Shown here: piece by piece, positions 1-8,790 of the stretch
Layout of the letters: every line of letters begins with the position of its first letter
Numbering within the stretch: position 1 is the stretch's first letter
NCBI GenBank assembly: GCA_014904985.1
Contig: MU129406.1
Coordinates: forward strand, 1-17,784
Reading direction: 5' to 3'
Source: Hydnum rufescens UP504
Taxonomy: Eukaryota; Basidiomycota; Agaricomycetes; Cantharellales; Hydnaceae
DNA length: 17,784 nucleotides
Program-made: the position numbers and the translations under genes
The notes under the pieces: generated by a model
What the model was told of the DNA's origin: nothing
Databases searched by the model: none
The model's input: only the letters and a program-made list of their open reading frames with translations

Positions 1-199
1 ACCGACCGCAACACCAGATCAGGAAAGCGAGAGGATCTGCTCCGCGCATTGACGAATTGGCTGGACTTCTGGCATGGCTGCTACTAACCTTTGTCGTCGG
101 TTCTTTGTTTTCAGCTAATGCCAATGAGAGCTGATTGCATTGTCCTCCGTCAAGGTAACTGGGAGCTGGGGCTCTTTGATGGAGGCCTCGAAAGCAATG

Positions 200-487
200 T
201 CAGGGACCAGAAAGGCTGAAGGAGATGTTCACATCTCAATCAAATAGAACCACCGACAAAGGAGGAAATCTGTGAAATAAAATAATGTTTCTGATCACAT
301 TCCCTATCTGTTGATGAATCTTGTTGAGAAGATATTGTGATCTCCAGTGTAGCAGTTCACTGCAGCTGGAACAAAGGGAGGGATTAATCCTTAGGTTGGA
401 AAACAATACCTCTATAGTCATTCCATCATTTCCAAGCTTTTCTGACACCAAAACATGCCATACTGTATCTAGGTCTGGGTGAGCCAA
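200..487 (-). pseudogene. Fragment of an unrecognised gene, paralogous to 8215-8790
   Basis: An open stretch of 83 codons on the minus strand (236-487) reads HPDLDTVWHVLVSEKLGN, then CSELLHWRSQYLLNKIHQ, then LFHRFPPLSVVLFD. I do not recognise the family. A diverged copy with the same orientation lies 8 kb away: it shares LD-VW-V/I, IHQ and a hydrophobic end at matching spacing. The DNA flanking the fragment is also similar (about 203-250 against 8239-8290). A fragment with no start context and no extension on either side is most likely a gene remnant. Confidence 0.4.
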
Positions 488-555
488 GAAAGGGTGGAAT
501 CCCTCATTATGATGTGCTCAAGCCAAACAAACCACAATATGAAGTTTGCCAGCTG

Positions 556-620
556 TTTATTAAGTCAAGCCCATTTTTACTCTACAGATATTCTTCGGAA
601 AAAAATGGGCCACTTAATAA
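556..620. repeat. Inverted repeat / hairpin
   Basis: The left arm (556-578), TTTATTAAGT followed by a GCCCATTTTT block, is nearly the reverse complement of the right arm (599-620), AAAAATGGGCCACTTAATAA. About 20 nt separate them. It could be a transposon-terminus remnant or a transcript hairpin. No target duplication is evident. Confidence 0.6.
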
Positions 621-1237
621 GTGACTGGGTCTGGGGAAATTTTGAACCTCCCCCCCATCCAAACCTGGTGGCTATGCCATGGGATCATCAATCCCTGGGT
701 AGCATGGGTTTTCACCACACTACATTCCAAATGTAATATATAATAAAAATCATAAAATACAATATTAATATATTTATTTCTAACTTAGGGTTCCCCCTGG
801 AAGTGAGGGGTTCAGGCCATGGAGCCAAATTCCACCCTGGGGGATTCACCTGAGGGTCAAAAACTGCAGGTTTCAAAAACCCTATCAACAAATGGCTAGC
901 AGCTATGACAGACAGGATCCTCACTAGTACTTCATGGTTGTATCATTTATAACCTGGAGAACAATATTTCAGTGTTTGTGCAAGGCCATTGGGTTCCAGG
1001 CAAAAAGAGACTTGTGATTCTGTGATTGCACACTACTTACATAAGCAGACTGAAAAGGAAATGGGATGAGCTGGAACAGGAACAAGCAACAGAACATAAG
1101 AACAGAAATGTGGGTGCTTCATTATGACAAGAACAGCAGCCCTGCTTCATTGGGGGCTCAAGACTCCATTTGGCAAGTTGGGCAGACACTACAAACCAAA
1201 GAAGACATAAAGAATGTTCAAAATAATACAGTACCAT
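621..1237. other. CpG-poor intergenic stretch, nothing identified
   Basis: This is AT-rich sequence containing an ATATAATAAAAATCATAAAATAC-like tract near 735-770, downstream of the NLR stop codon at 1238. No coding stretch with recognisable sequence was found. The 3' end and poly(A) signal of the NLR transcript should lie here on the minus strand, but no clear signal stands out. Confidence 0.5.
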
Positions 1238-4200
1238 CTATGAGGGAGTTGCTCCATGTTCAAGTCTCTGTACAAATGGATGGTCTTGAGGATCCACAAT
1301 TATAACATGACCATCCCTACATCCAACTGCAACTCTGGGTTGACTGAGCAGACTGGATGCCAGAAGTGCAGTCTCTGGGCAATAATGGGGAGGGATATAG
1401 CATATACGGGCAACAGGATGGCCCTGTGAGTCAAGTGCCTGGATCCACCCACCCACCCTAGACCACATGAGGGAAGTGAGGCTGATAGTAGGAGGGAAAA
1501 CCTCCAGAATTGAGGAAGAGACTAATTGAGGGGGTTGGGATGTCAAATCCCATGCAAAGGTGTTTGTAGGAGTTTGGGAGATGAGGGTGTGGCCATCAAA
1601 GGAAAATACAAGATCTAGAACATTCCTAGAATCAACTTCAAGAGTTGCAATGCACACCCTTGACATGGCATCCCACAAGCATACAGTATGATCATATGAG
1701 CCTGATGCAAGCCATGAACCATCAGGTGAAAAGGCAACCAAGGTAACTCCTTTAGAATGGCCATGAAGAGTTGCAATATGTGCACCTGACATAGCATCCA
1801 ACAAGTATACAGAAGAATCCCAGGAGCCTGATGCAAGCAGTAAACCATTGGGTGAGAATGCAACAGACCCAACCTGGTCCTTAGAATGGCCAGAAGTTGC
1901 AATGTGTACACCCAACACTGGATCCCACAAGCATACAGTACTATCTGATGAGCCTGATGCAAGCCTCAAATTGTCAGGTGAAAATGCAACTGACCTAACC
2001 CAATCAGAATGGCCCTGAAGGGTGGCAATGCATGTGGCATGCATGACATCCCATATGCATATAGTTTTATCAAATGAGCCAGATGCAAGCTGTACACCAT
2101 CAGGTGAGAATGCAACTGAGATAATCCGATCAGAATGGCCTTCAAGAGTTGCAGTGTGTGCACCAGACATGACATTCCACAAGCATAAGGCATGATCATC
2201 TGAACCTGATGCAAGCAATAAACCATCAGGTGAAAATGCAACTGAGCTGACTCTATCAGAATGGCCATGAGGGGTGATAATGGATGTGCCTGACATGGGA
2301 TCCCACAAGCATACAGTCTGATCACAAGAGCCAGATGCAAGCCATAAACTGTCAGGTGAAAATGTGACTGAAGTGACTGGATTGGAGTGGCCATGGAGAG
2401 TTGCAATGTGTGTGCCTGACATGGTATCCCACAAGCATATGGTGCAATCACCTGTCCCTGATGCAAGCCACAAACCATTGGGTGAAAATGCAAGTGAGCG
2501 AACCAAACTAGAATGGCCTTGAAGAGTTGCAATGTGCACACCCAATACAGCATCCCACAAGCATATGGTATGATCATGTGAGCCTGATGCAATGTGTAGC
2601 CCACCAGGTGAAAATGCAACTGAGGAAACCTCACCAGAATGATGGCAAAGAGTTTTAATGTGGGTGCCTGACATTGCATCCCACAAGCATAGGGTATGAT
2701 CATATGAGCCTGACACAAGCTGCAAACCATCAGGTGAAAATGCCACTGAGGAAACTGAATTAGAATGGCCTTGAAGAGTTGCAGTGTGCACCCCAACATG
2801 GCATCCCACAAGCATAGAGTGTGATCATCTGAGCCTGATGCAAGCCTTAAACCATCAGGTGAAAATGCCACTGAGGAAACTGAATCAGAATGGCCTTGAA
2901 GAGTTACAGTGCATGTGCCCAGCATGACATCCCACAAGCATAGGGTCTCATCCCATGAACCTGATGCAAGCCATAAACCATTGGGTGAGAATGCAAGTGA
3001 GGTAATGCAATCAGAATGGCCCTGAAGAGTTGCAGTGTGCTCTCCTGACATTGCATCCCACAAGTACAGGGTACCCTCCTCTGAGCCAGATGCAAGCTGT
3101 AGACCATTTGGTGAAAATGCAACTGAGTAAACTCCATGAGAATGGCCACTCAATGTGCTCAAGCTCTGCGGCCATTGTGCCTCCACACCCTGCAGCACTC
3201 TGATGCAACTCTTTACATCTTTTGAATATGTCTTGTATAGTGCAGTGTCATATGGTGTGAATGCCAACGCAGAATGATACACCTGCAGCGCACTCCCCCG
3301 TATCAGTTCACGGTGAATGAGAAGGAATCGCCGTGCATCAGCCAACAAAGCAATCACCGTTGCCTCGCACTGCGATTTCGTCTGTCATCAGAATCACTCT
3401 TCAATCAATTGCTGATCCGACGGCCAATAGTGAATACACTTACTGCCCATCGGTGCGCCTCTTCTATCAGGGCCACAGCACTAGTGAGACTCCCAATCAG
3501 GCTCATCGCTTCGATCCACATCAAAATTAGCCGCCTCGAAAATCCTTCCAACGCCTCCACCATTCGCTTCTCCCCCAATTCCACACACGACAGATGCGAC
3601 GCCCAATACCTGCACGCATACTGCACCTCTGCAGATAGTGCATCTCTCACTTTCTCCTCCAATCCCTTCACCTCACTGTTCAAAAGCGACACATCCGAGA
3701 TCCCTGCGACGTCCTGCCTCAAGGAGATTTCCATAAGCTTGAGGCATCGCAACGCGTGCCGTAGCTCTTGATCTGATCCGGCAACAATCACAAAGTCGGG
3801 GATAGCGCATCTTGAAGGATCCATAATGAAGTCGCGAAATGAAGGGTGATAAATACGAGGGGCCTCGTCCGGAGTGGAAGGAGGGATGATCACGGAACGA
3901 AGGTGACGGAGAGCAGTATGAACATCATCGGGTGTGCACTGCACAAACTCCACCAACGAGCCGAGCGGGAGAGGTTGCCGAAGCAACACGATACTGCCCA
4001 CCACCGTTTGAAACCGCTTCACGATTGCTTTCCGGTTAGAATCCGAGAGCGAGTTCCGAAGGACCCCGACGTATAAGCTGTCCAGCTGCGAGTAAGGTGT
4101 TACCTCCAATTCCTTGCTGAGCTGGCTATCCAGTATAAGACCTAGATGACCACGAGGATCTCGAACACGATCGTCGCCAATGAATCGGATCGATGTGGCT

Positions 4201-5790
4201 GCATAAATGAACAATTTCCCTGATTTCTCAACCAGAGAATCGATGTCCCTATCCGTCCACTCCAGAACGCTGTCAAGCTCGAGCTTCTTTCGAATCCTCC
4301 TCAATTCAGACCGAATGTAAAGCCGAAGGTCTTCTTCGATCACAGAGGCTTCAATATCGTGAAGAACTCTCTTTGCGAGGTTCCTGGCCTGAGTGAAGAC
4401 CGACGAGATGTGTGGCTCCGGACGACTGGTAATTAAGACGCGGAGGAAGGGTAATCGTGAAGCGTGAGAAAGTAGTAGTTGTACGATTGTGTCAGCGCCC
4501 TGTTCTTCACACTCGTCGAGTGCGTCAAGCACGATAAGTGTCGTCTGTCGGCTTGAGCCGAGTCGGCCCAGGGGCTTCAAGATCAATCCTTCGAATTGGG
4601 AGAATGTGTTCTTGTGACCCAACGTTGCGTCTTGTTGAATCACCTCCCCGATGACGTTTTTGAACTCGTTATCTGATTGTGCGAGTTGGAACGCAAGCGT
4701 CGGGAAGACAAGGTTCGGATTCCGCAAAGGTGCGTCGCTCCGTGAAAAGAAGAAACTCCCTCCTAGCATCCTATTCTTGTTCGCTCGTTCGGCCGCCGTT
4801 TTCGCAATCGTCGACTTGCCGATTCCAGCGAGTCCAACGAGCCAATATATAGGCGGCGTCCCACTTTCCATGCTCTCGAACCATGACATGATCTCTGTCA
4901 GGATTGAAACACGAGTGCCTTCGAGGCATGACGAGGGGGCATCCTCACGGCCGGAATCGTAGGCCGCAGAATTAGCGCGAGGGAGAGACATGACGGCCAC
5001 AGATCGTTCTGTGGAAGCTGGTCTTAGCGAACGAACAGTGGGGAGTGGAGGGGATCTTACTTTCGAGAAACAATTCTTGCTCTTGACGGAGTGTTTGGCT
5101 AAGCTGGATCGTCCACGCCAGTCAGGAGGATGGAGGGGCACAAATATTGTGGACAAACAGACCTGAAAACGGTCGAGAGCCGCCTTGACGTTTTGGGAAA
5201 AAGTAGGTAGATCGTGTTCATCTTTGTTTCGTTCCAAGAAGCGACGTACACGGCCTGCGGAAGATTTTGACTGGACACTGGAGGCAATATGCTCCAAATC
5301 TCTAATTGGACGACGCATATATTAGTGGCACACATATTATCAATCAAAGCGTCGGTACTCACTTGCTCAACTTCCGCACATCGTCCTCGAGGCCAGATGG
5401 GATATTGTTCTGGTCCATTTTCGTCACGGGCTCCAGAAGATCGGTTAGGGATCGAAGATGATTTTCAAGTTCTAGTAGCGTTGAGGAGTTCCGGGAAGTT
5501 TTCTGGAAGGACACAGAGAGCAATGAGGACGGATGGTTTCAAAACGAGGGGAGTATGATACTAACGTCAATGCCTTCGACAACATCGAGGAGAATGCCAA
5601 TGCCATCCTTGGCACCCGGGATTGGGATTGCGTCGAGGAGGAGGTGGAGAGGCTGGAGAATGGCTAAGGAGAGACCTTTGGCGTCTTCCCCGGGTTCAGG
5701 GACCACTTCATCCGGACGATGGGGAAGGCTTGGTGGACAGAGGTGAATTCGTGAGGAGAAAAGGATAGAATGACTATAGGTCGCCCTCAA
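1238..5790 (-). CDS. Fungal NLR/STAND protein: MLKL-like N-terminal domain, NACHT NTPase, WD40 repeats (multi-exon, one frameshift)
   Basis: Proposed exons on the minus strand are: 5' exon to 5566 (start unresolved), 5502-5363, 5301-5163, 5103-5061, 5017-3444 and 3369-1238. From exon 2 onward the frame stays open across every junction, except for one missing base at 2791-2794. The product would be about 1,400 residues. The order is a helical N-terminal domain, a linker with LPRANSAAYDS, a NACHT domain (Walker A GLAGIGKST, Walker B LIVLDALDEC, then TSRPEP), a helical region ending SALQVYHSALAF, twelve WD40 blades and a short tail ending in VAVGCRDGHVIIVD. In this family the NACHT binds nucleotide and oligomerises, the WD40 part senses ligand, and the N-terminus signals, often for cell death or incompatibility. 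No in-frame ATG lies in the 5' exon, which is open from about 5818, so a further upstream exon is likely. The single frameshift makes it either a recent pseudogene or a sequencing error. Family assignment is firm; the specific ligand and role are unknown. Confidence 0.88.
1652..3162 (-). repeat. Array of twelve 126-bp WD40 repeats within the NLR gene
   Basis: Twelve 42-residue blades follow each other without linkers. Each carries a GHS motif, then SVAFSP, then LASGS, then a CLWD-type end. The array length is 1511 bases, exactly 12 x 126 minus the one base lost at 2791-2794. A thirteenth blade (about 1540-1651) is degenerate, with FAWDL in place of the WD end. Twelve to fourteen blades would fit two stacked propellers. 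Differences between blades concentrate just after GHS and just after GS, while the scaffold is nearly constant. In 10 of 12 blades the residue before L/I-W is Cys (TGC). I found only three CpG dinucleotides between 1238 and 3160. Confidence 0.93.
2791..2794 (-). other. Single-base deletion (frameshift) at the end of WD40 blade 3
   Basis: On the coding strand the sequence runs TTGGGGTGCACACTGC. The equivalent junctions of other blades read L-G-V-H with one more base (TTGGGTGTGCAC). Adding one G to the GGGG run restores the frame from blade 3 into blade 4. The upstream frame otherwise continues with non-WD40 residues, and the downstream frame has no start of its own. A slip in a short homopolymer could be a true mutation or a sequencing error. 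Confidence 0.85.
3370..3443 (-). other. Intron between NACHT and WD40 parts (74 or 62 nt)
   Basis: The donor is GTAAGT after the codons for HRWA and the acceptor is ATCGCAG at 3370. An alternative acceptor, GATGACAG, is 12 nt upstream at 3382, also in frame. The junction is phase 0 and gives EEAHRWA-CEATVIALLADARRF. The NACHT reading frame would otherwise stop at 3405, so this splice is needed to link the two halves. Exon 6 from 3369 is 2132 bases, exactly one base short of 711 codons. Confidence 0.8.
4340..4850 (-). other. NACHT NTPase core
   Basis: Walker A (GLAGIGKST) is encoded at 4809-4835. Walker B with the adjacent acidic pair (LIVLDALDEC) is at 4509-4538. An arginine-bearing TSRPEPHI motif follows about 30 residues later. 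The GSFFFSR strand and the FPTLAFQLA helix between them are typical of fungal NACHT domains. All nucleotide-binding residues look intact, so this half of the gene shows no sign of decay. It is CpG-rich, in sharp contrast to the WD40 half. Confidence 0.93.
5018..5060 (-). other. Intron between NLR exons 4 and 5 (43 or 52 nt)
   Basis: The donor is GTAAGA, a branch-like CTAAGAC follows, and the acceptor is ACCAG at 5018. A second acceptor, CCACAG, lies 9 nt further at 5009 and is also in frame. 43 nt is near the lower limit for basidiomycete introns, so the 52-nt version may be the one used. After it, ERSVAVMSLPRANSAAYDS leads into the NACHT domain. Confidence 0.6.
5104..5162 (-). other. Intron between NLR exons 3 and 4 (59 nt)
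   Basis: The donor is GTCTGT directly after GAC CGT TTT CAG and the acceptor is GATCCAG. Its 59-nt length shifts the frame so that the next 43-nt exon reads LSQTLRQEQELFLE, a plausible amphipathic helix. The unspliced reading (CLSTIFVPLHPPDW...) looks non-natural. The second intron (43 nt) restores the frame, since 59 + 43 = 102. Confidence 0.65.
5302..5362 (-). other. Intron between NLR exons 2 and 3 (61 nt)
   Basis: The donor is GTGAGT, CACTAATA serves as a likely branch site, and the acceptor is AATTAG. The phase-2 junction rebuilds AA|A, giving KLSK-DLEHIASS, which continues the helix seen in relatives. Without this splice the ATG at 5318 would look like the start, but it lies inside the intron. 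Confidence 0.8.
5503..5565 (-). other. Intron between NLR exons 1 and 2 (63 nt)
   Basis: The donor is GTTAGT after codons for EGID and the acceptor is CTTCCAG before AAA ACT TCC, phase 0. A pyrimidine-rich stretch precedes the acceptor. Splicing joins VVEGID to KTSRNSSTLLELENH. The donor is slightly non-standard. Confidence 0.65.
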
Positions 5791-6229
5791 TCTGTGCGGA
5801 TGGAAGATTCGATGAGATTAACGAGAGCAAGATCTGGATCGATTGTCATCACCTTGCCTTGAGCCTTGCTTCTTGGTGGTCACGGGAAGTTCCGTTGCCT
5901 CATTTGGGTTCGACCGTGGCCGTCCGCGCTCTGAATGCGGGCAGGTACAATGTAGTCAACATCGCTCCCCTCTGGTTTGCTCAACAAATTAAGACTCTAG
6001 TCCCTCCTTTCTCTTTCCGGCTTGGTGACCTCCGTGATCCCCTTAGTGCCTCAAGTGATTTTGGCTAGGCACAGGTTAACTAGGTGTATTCTCGATCTTT
6101 TGTTACACCTCTGTTCCCAGTATTCAGGCATGCGTACCATTTCAGAGGATTTGTCACTCCTTTATTGCTCTATATTGCTTTCTTCAGATGTTGATATGTC
6201 GACATTGAGGCTCTCAAGTGAATGTATAT

Positions 6230-7020
6230 TTATTCAAGAGGTTATCTCCCACCCGGCGTCCTGGTTCCTCCTGTATCCGGAAGATAGTATCGGCGAAATC
6301 AATGGGAGCTCACGATGTATCTCGCCCGAACTGAATGTTTTATGAAAGCCGGCTTCTGGGGTGTTTCTGAATACCGGCCATGCAGAACTGGTGCTTTCTG
6401 CCTCAGGCGCTCGGCTCTTTGGTCTTGTGACGAAAATGATAGGGAGAGTGCTTTCTACGGCTCACGCCATGGCCATCGGATGGATATATCGTCAAGCAGA
6501 CGAGGACGATGGTGTCAAGGCCCTCGAAACCTCATCCCCGAAACATGCACCCCGACGTAGATGGTCATCGCACCAGATTCGATTCTGGTTCGCCGTGACG
6601 ACTTCGAGACAGAGGAATCGGAGTCGAATTATACTCTCAAAGATCTGTCGGCCTGTAGTCGCTCCAGTCAAGGTCTCCACGAGTTCCCAACGGATCGGTT
6701 CAATTTGAATAAGGAAGCGGACATTGACATCTCCCTCGTTCTGCTAATTCAGTGTATCCTAAAACAGAGTTCGGGCTCTCAGTGATGGGTACGTATTCAC
6801 CGGCTTTTCAGCACTCCAGGGCAGTCAGGAGTATAGAGTGTTTCTCCTAACGCTGATCAACAAGCCGGACCCCCAAAGCGGTGAGAACGTGATCCGCCCC
6901 ACGAATGGACTCTGTTTCCAATGCAATCGTCGTAACTTCCCTCAGGGGCACCAGCCGATCTCCACGATATTGCCTTCTTAAGGAAAGGAGTTGGAGATCT
7001 CATTCACGACACTCTGAGGC
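6230..7020 (-). pseudogene. Tandem unit 1: decayed minus-strand gene of unknown family
   Basis: On the minus strand a conceptual stretch reads GDRLVPLREVTTIALETESIRG, then LGVRLVDQR, then a stop. Further on, after another stop, it reads GDVNVRFLIQIEPIRWELVE. Unit 2 has RDQLEPLKEVV, then SETESIGG, then FGVHLVCQ at matching positions, so the minus strand is probably the original coding strand. At DNA level the two units share anchors at 6252/7052, 6413/7288, 6776/7515, 6903/7670 and 6945/7724. Stops and shifting spacing between anchors mark both as decayed. This unit keeps many CpGs. Confidence 0.4.
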
Positions 7021-7043
7021 TAATGTTGACCCACCCGTGAGGG

Positions 7044-7952
7044 TTACCCGTCGCCGGGCATCCCGGTTCCTCTTGCATTTCGAAGTTTCAATGAAATTAT
7101 CGCGGCACTTTGGCGGCCGACGAATGCCGGCCTCGCATCCCGACCAAACTGAATGGTCGCGAAACTGGTGGTTGTCACCCCCTTTGGGGTGCAGGGACTC
7201 CAGTTTCCGACTACTTTCTTTGGCAGAGCTCTCCTTCCTACTCTAGCCCTCATGCAGCGTGACCTATGTTTTCTGATCTGGGCACCTGGCTCTTTGGTCG
7301 TGAGACAAAATTACTACCAAGGGATGGGTCAAATGACTCGATTTTCTCCCCGACCAAGCAAGGACAATGTCAACCCCGGACATGCCCCAAATGCAGCAGA
7401 TTCGGCTCTCGTTCTCGGTGACTCCTCCGAGACATAGCCACGGAACTCGAAGTATATTGGCGGAGATTTCTCTGTCATCTCAAGGTCTCACCGAGGTGGC
7501 GTCACTCGTTCAAGCTCTCAGTGATGGTTTCATATTTGGCCCTGTGCTTCACCTACTGGTGATTGACAAACCAGATGGACCCCAAAGACAGTTCCAAGGA
7601 TGTCAATGCTACGAGACCGCCGGCAATTCAAGTCCAGAAGATTTATACAGAGAGGGGCGAGAACACCACCAATGGATTCTGTTTCTGAGGCAGTCGCAAC
7701 CACTCCCAACACTACCTCCTTCAGGGGCTCCAGCTGATCTCTGCAACATTGTATTCTCACAAAAAGATTTGGATGGCTCATATTTAGGCCTCCTCTCAAC
7801 AAAACTGCTGAAAGAAGTGGCCCATTATGCTTTGCAGGCCCCTTGGTTAATGTTTCTGGGAGTACTGAGAGAAATCCTTGGGCATTTCTATCAAAAGTTA
7901 TGACTTTCATCAAGATTGAAGGTAGAGCCTCCATTCTCATAGTCCCCTCCAC
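7044..7952 (-). pseudogene. Tandem unit 2: decayed minus-strand gene of unknown family
   Basis: The longest open stretch (7530-7952, 140 codons) includes CRDQLEPLKEVVLGVVATAS, then ETESIGGVLAPLCINLLDLN and FGVHLVCQSP. A second piece (7044-7253) reads ATIQFGRDARP. Both have counterparts in unit 1, about 740-875 bases away. CpG content falls sharply inside this unit near 7480, so its two ends have had different mutational histories. I do not recognise a domain. The plus-strand frames over the same bases are probably shadows. Confidence 0.42.
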
Positions 7953-8210
7953 TTCCTCTCATGGGTGTGACTGTGAGGGATGCCGGTGAGGAGAAGAGTG
8001 TGGTGGGGACTGCAACCAATGGATGGAGGATGTGGCAAAGAATGCAGGCCCCAGTTCAATAACCCTACCATTAGATTCAGTCCGAGCCATGTAAGGTTTA
8101 TCAGTTCTCAATCCTTCTTTTCAATCCACTATATATGATCTCTTCAGTTTTACTCTTCACATCAATGAATTTACTCACTGCCCTTCACTGCTCCCACTAA
8201 TCTCTATCAT
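7953..8210. other. Intergenic, nothing identified
   Basis: CpG-poor sequence between the tandem pseudogene and the next gene fragment. It contains a CTATATATGATC run near 8130 that could be a TATA-type element, but no gene is assigned to it. Confidence 0.4.
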
Positions 8211-8214
8211 CAGC

Positions 8215-8790
8215 TTTCCAGGACTGGAAAGGGATTCAAGACACCAGAAAGCTGATGGAGGCATTCATTCATATCTCAACCAAAATGAAACAGCTGCAAA
8301 GTAGACATCCACAAAAATGCCAAATGTGCATTTCTGCTTCTATTTCCTCCTGGTTGATGAATTTCACTGAAAATATGCTGTATTCTTTGTAGTCTTGAAA
8401 CCATTGATTGCAAGGCATGATGCACCATACATTCTGCCTCACATCCAGTTCTCCACTTTGTGATGCAACAAGCTAATTGAGATGCATAAGATACATTTGC
8501 TCCCTCATTTCACAAGTCCAAGTCAAAGATTATTTGTCTGTTGCCAGAATGAATGACAAACATGGTGTCAACACACAGTGAGCCTCAAGTGAAATGGAAA
8601 ACACATTCCTAGGGTCTAGAAGAATGTGAATTGTGTTCCTGCTAGATGCAGCATTGCTGAGAACATCAGCCATGCACCAGAGGGAGGTGTCAGGCTTGGC
8701 AATCTGGCATACAAGAACTGGGGGCTGAGACTTGAGGGATGGGAACCCATTCCTCATTGCATTATTGTAAGTCCTTATCATATCCATATT
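8215..8790 (-). pseudogene. Diverged paralogue of the fragment at 200-487, with an 85-codon open stretch
   Basis: The minus-strand stretch 8530-8787 reads MRNGFPSLKSQPPVLVCQ, then PDTSLWCMADVLSNAASS and ILLDPRNVFSISLEAH, which looks like real protein. Downstream, past stops, come LDVRQNVWCIM, then IFSEIHQ and LQLFHFG. These align with LDTVWHVLV, LLNKIHQ and VVLFD of the fragment near the window start. CpG is almost absent here, whereas the other copy keeps several. This is likely an older or more heavily mutated copy. Family unknown. Confidence 0.4.

Larger units (their letters stand above)
5061..5790 (-). other. N-terminal domain of the NLR: MLKL/HeLo-like four-helix bundle (inferred)
   Basis: This part is encoded by exons 1-4. 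It contains IPIPGAKDGIGILLDVVEGID, then a helix with LENHLRSLTDLLEPVTKMD, then GLEDDVRKLSKDLEHIAS, then GRVRRFLERNKDE and a helix ending ALDRFQ. A pro-gly turn followed by a glycine-rich hydrophobic helix, then long amphipathic helices and an R-x-RRFL step, is the layout I know from fungal proteins matched by the MLKL N-terminal-domain model. In MLKL and HeLo proteins such a bundle permeabilises membranes. The assignment rests on pattern recognition only and was not searched. Without the introns the open frame reads on through 5104-5162 and hides the LSQTLRQEQELFLE segment that follows FQ. Confidence 0.55.

Noticed and set aside
1966..2790. Open frame continuing past the WD40 blades (HLMV-, QAHMI-rich repeats)
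   Set aside because: It is the out-of-frame reading of the same 126-bp repeats after the one-base loss; periodic repeats keep alternative frames open.
1652..3162. CRISPR-like or satellite repeat
   Set aside because: The 126-bp period encodes in-register WD40 blades; it is a coding repeat.
3274..3771. Plus-strand 165-codon frame opposite the NACHT end
   Set aside because: It is antisense to a well-supported coding region, and its product has no natural-looking motifs.
5289..5318. ATG at 5318 as the start of the NACHT protein
   Set aside because: It lies inside a good intron (donor GTGAGT, branch CTAATA, acceptor TTAG), and the upstream exons continue the helical domain.
5859..7440. Series of plus-strand frames of 69-115 codons
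   Set aside because: They overlap each other, lack shared protein similarity between the tandem units, and the minus strand shows the conserved blocks.
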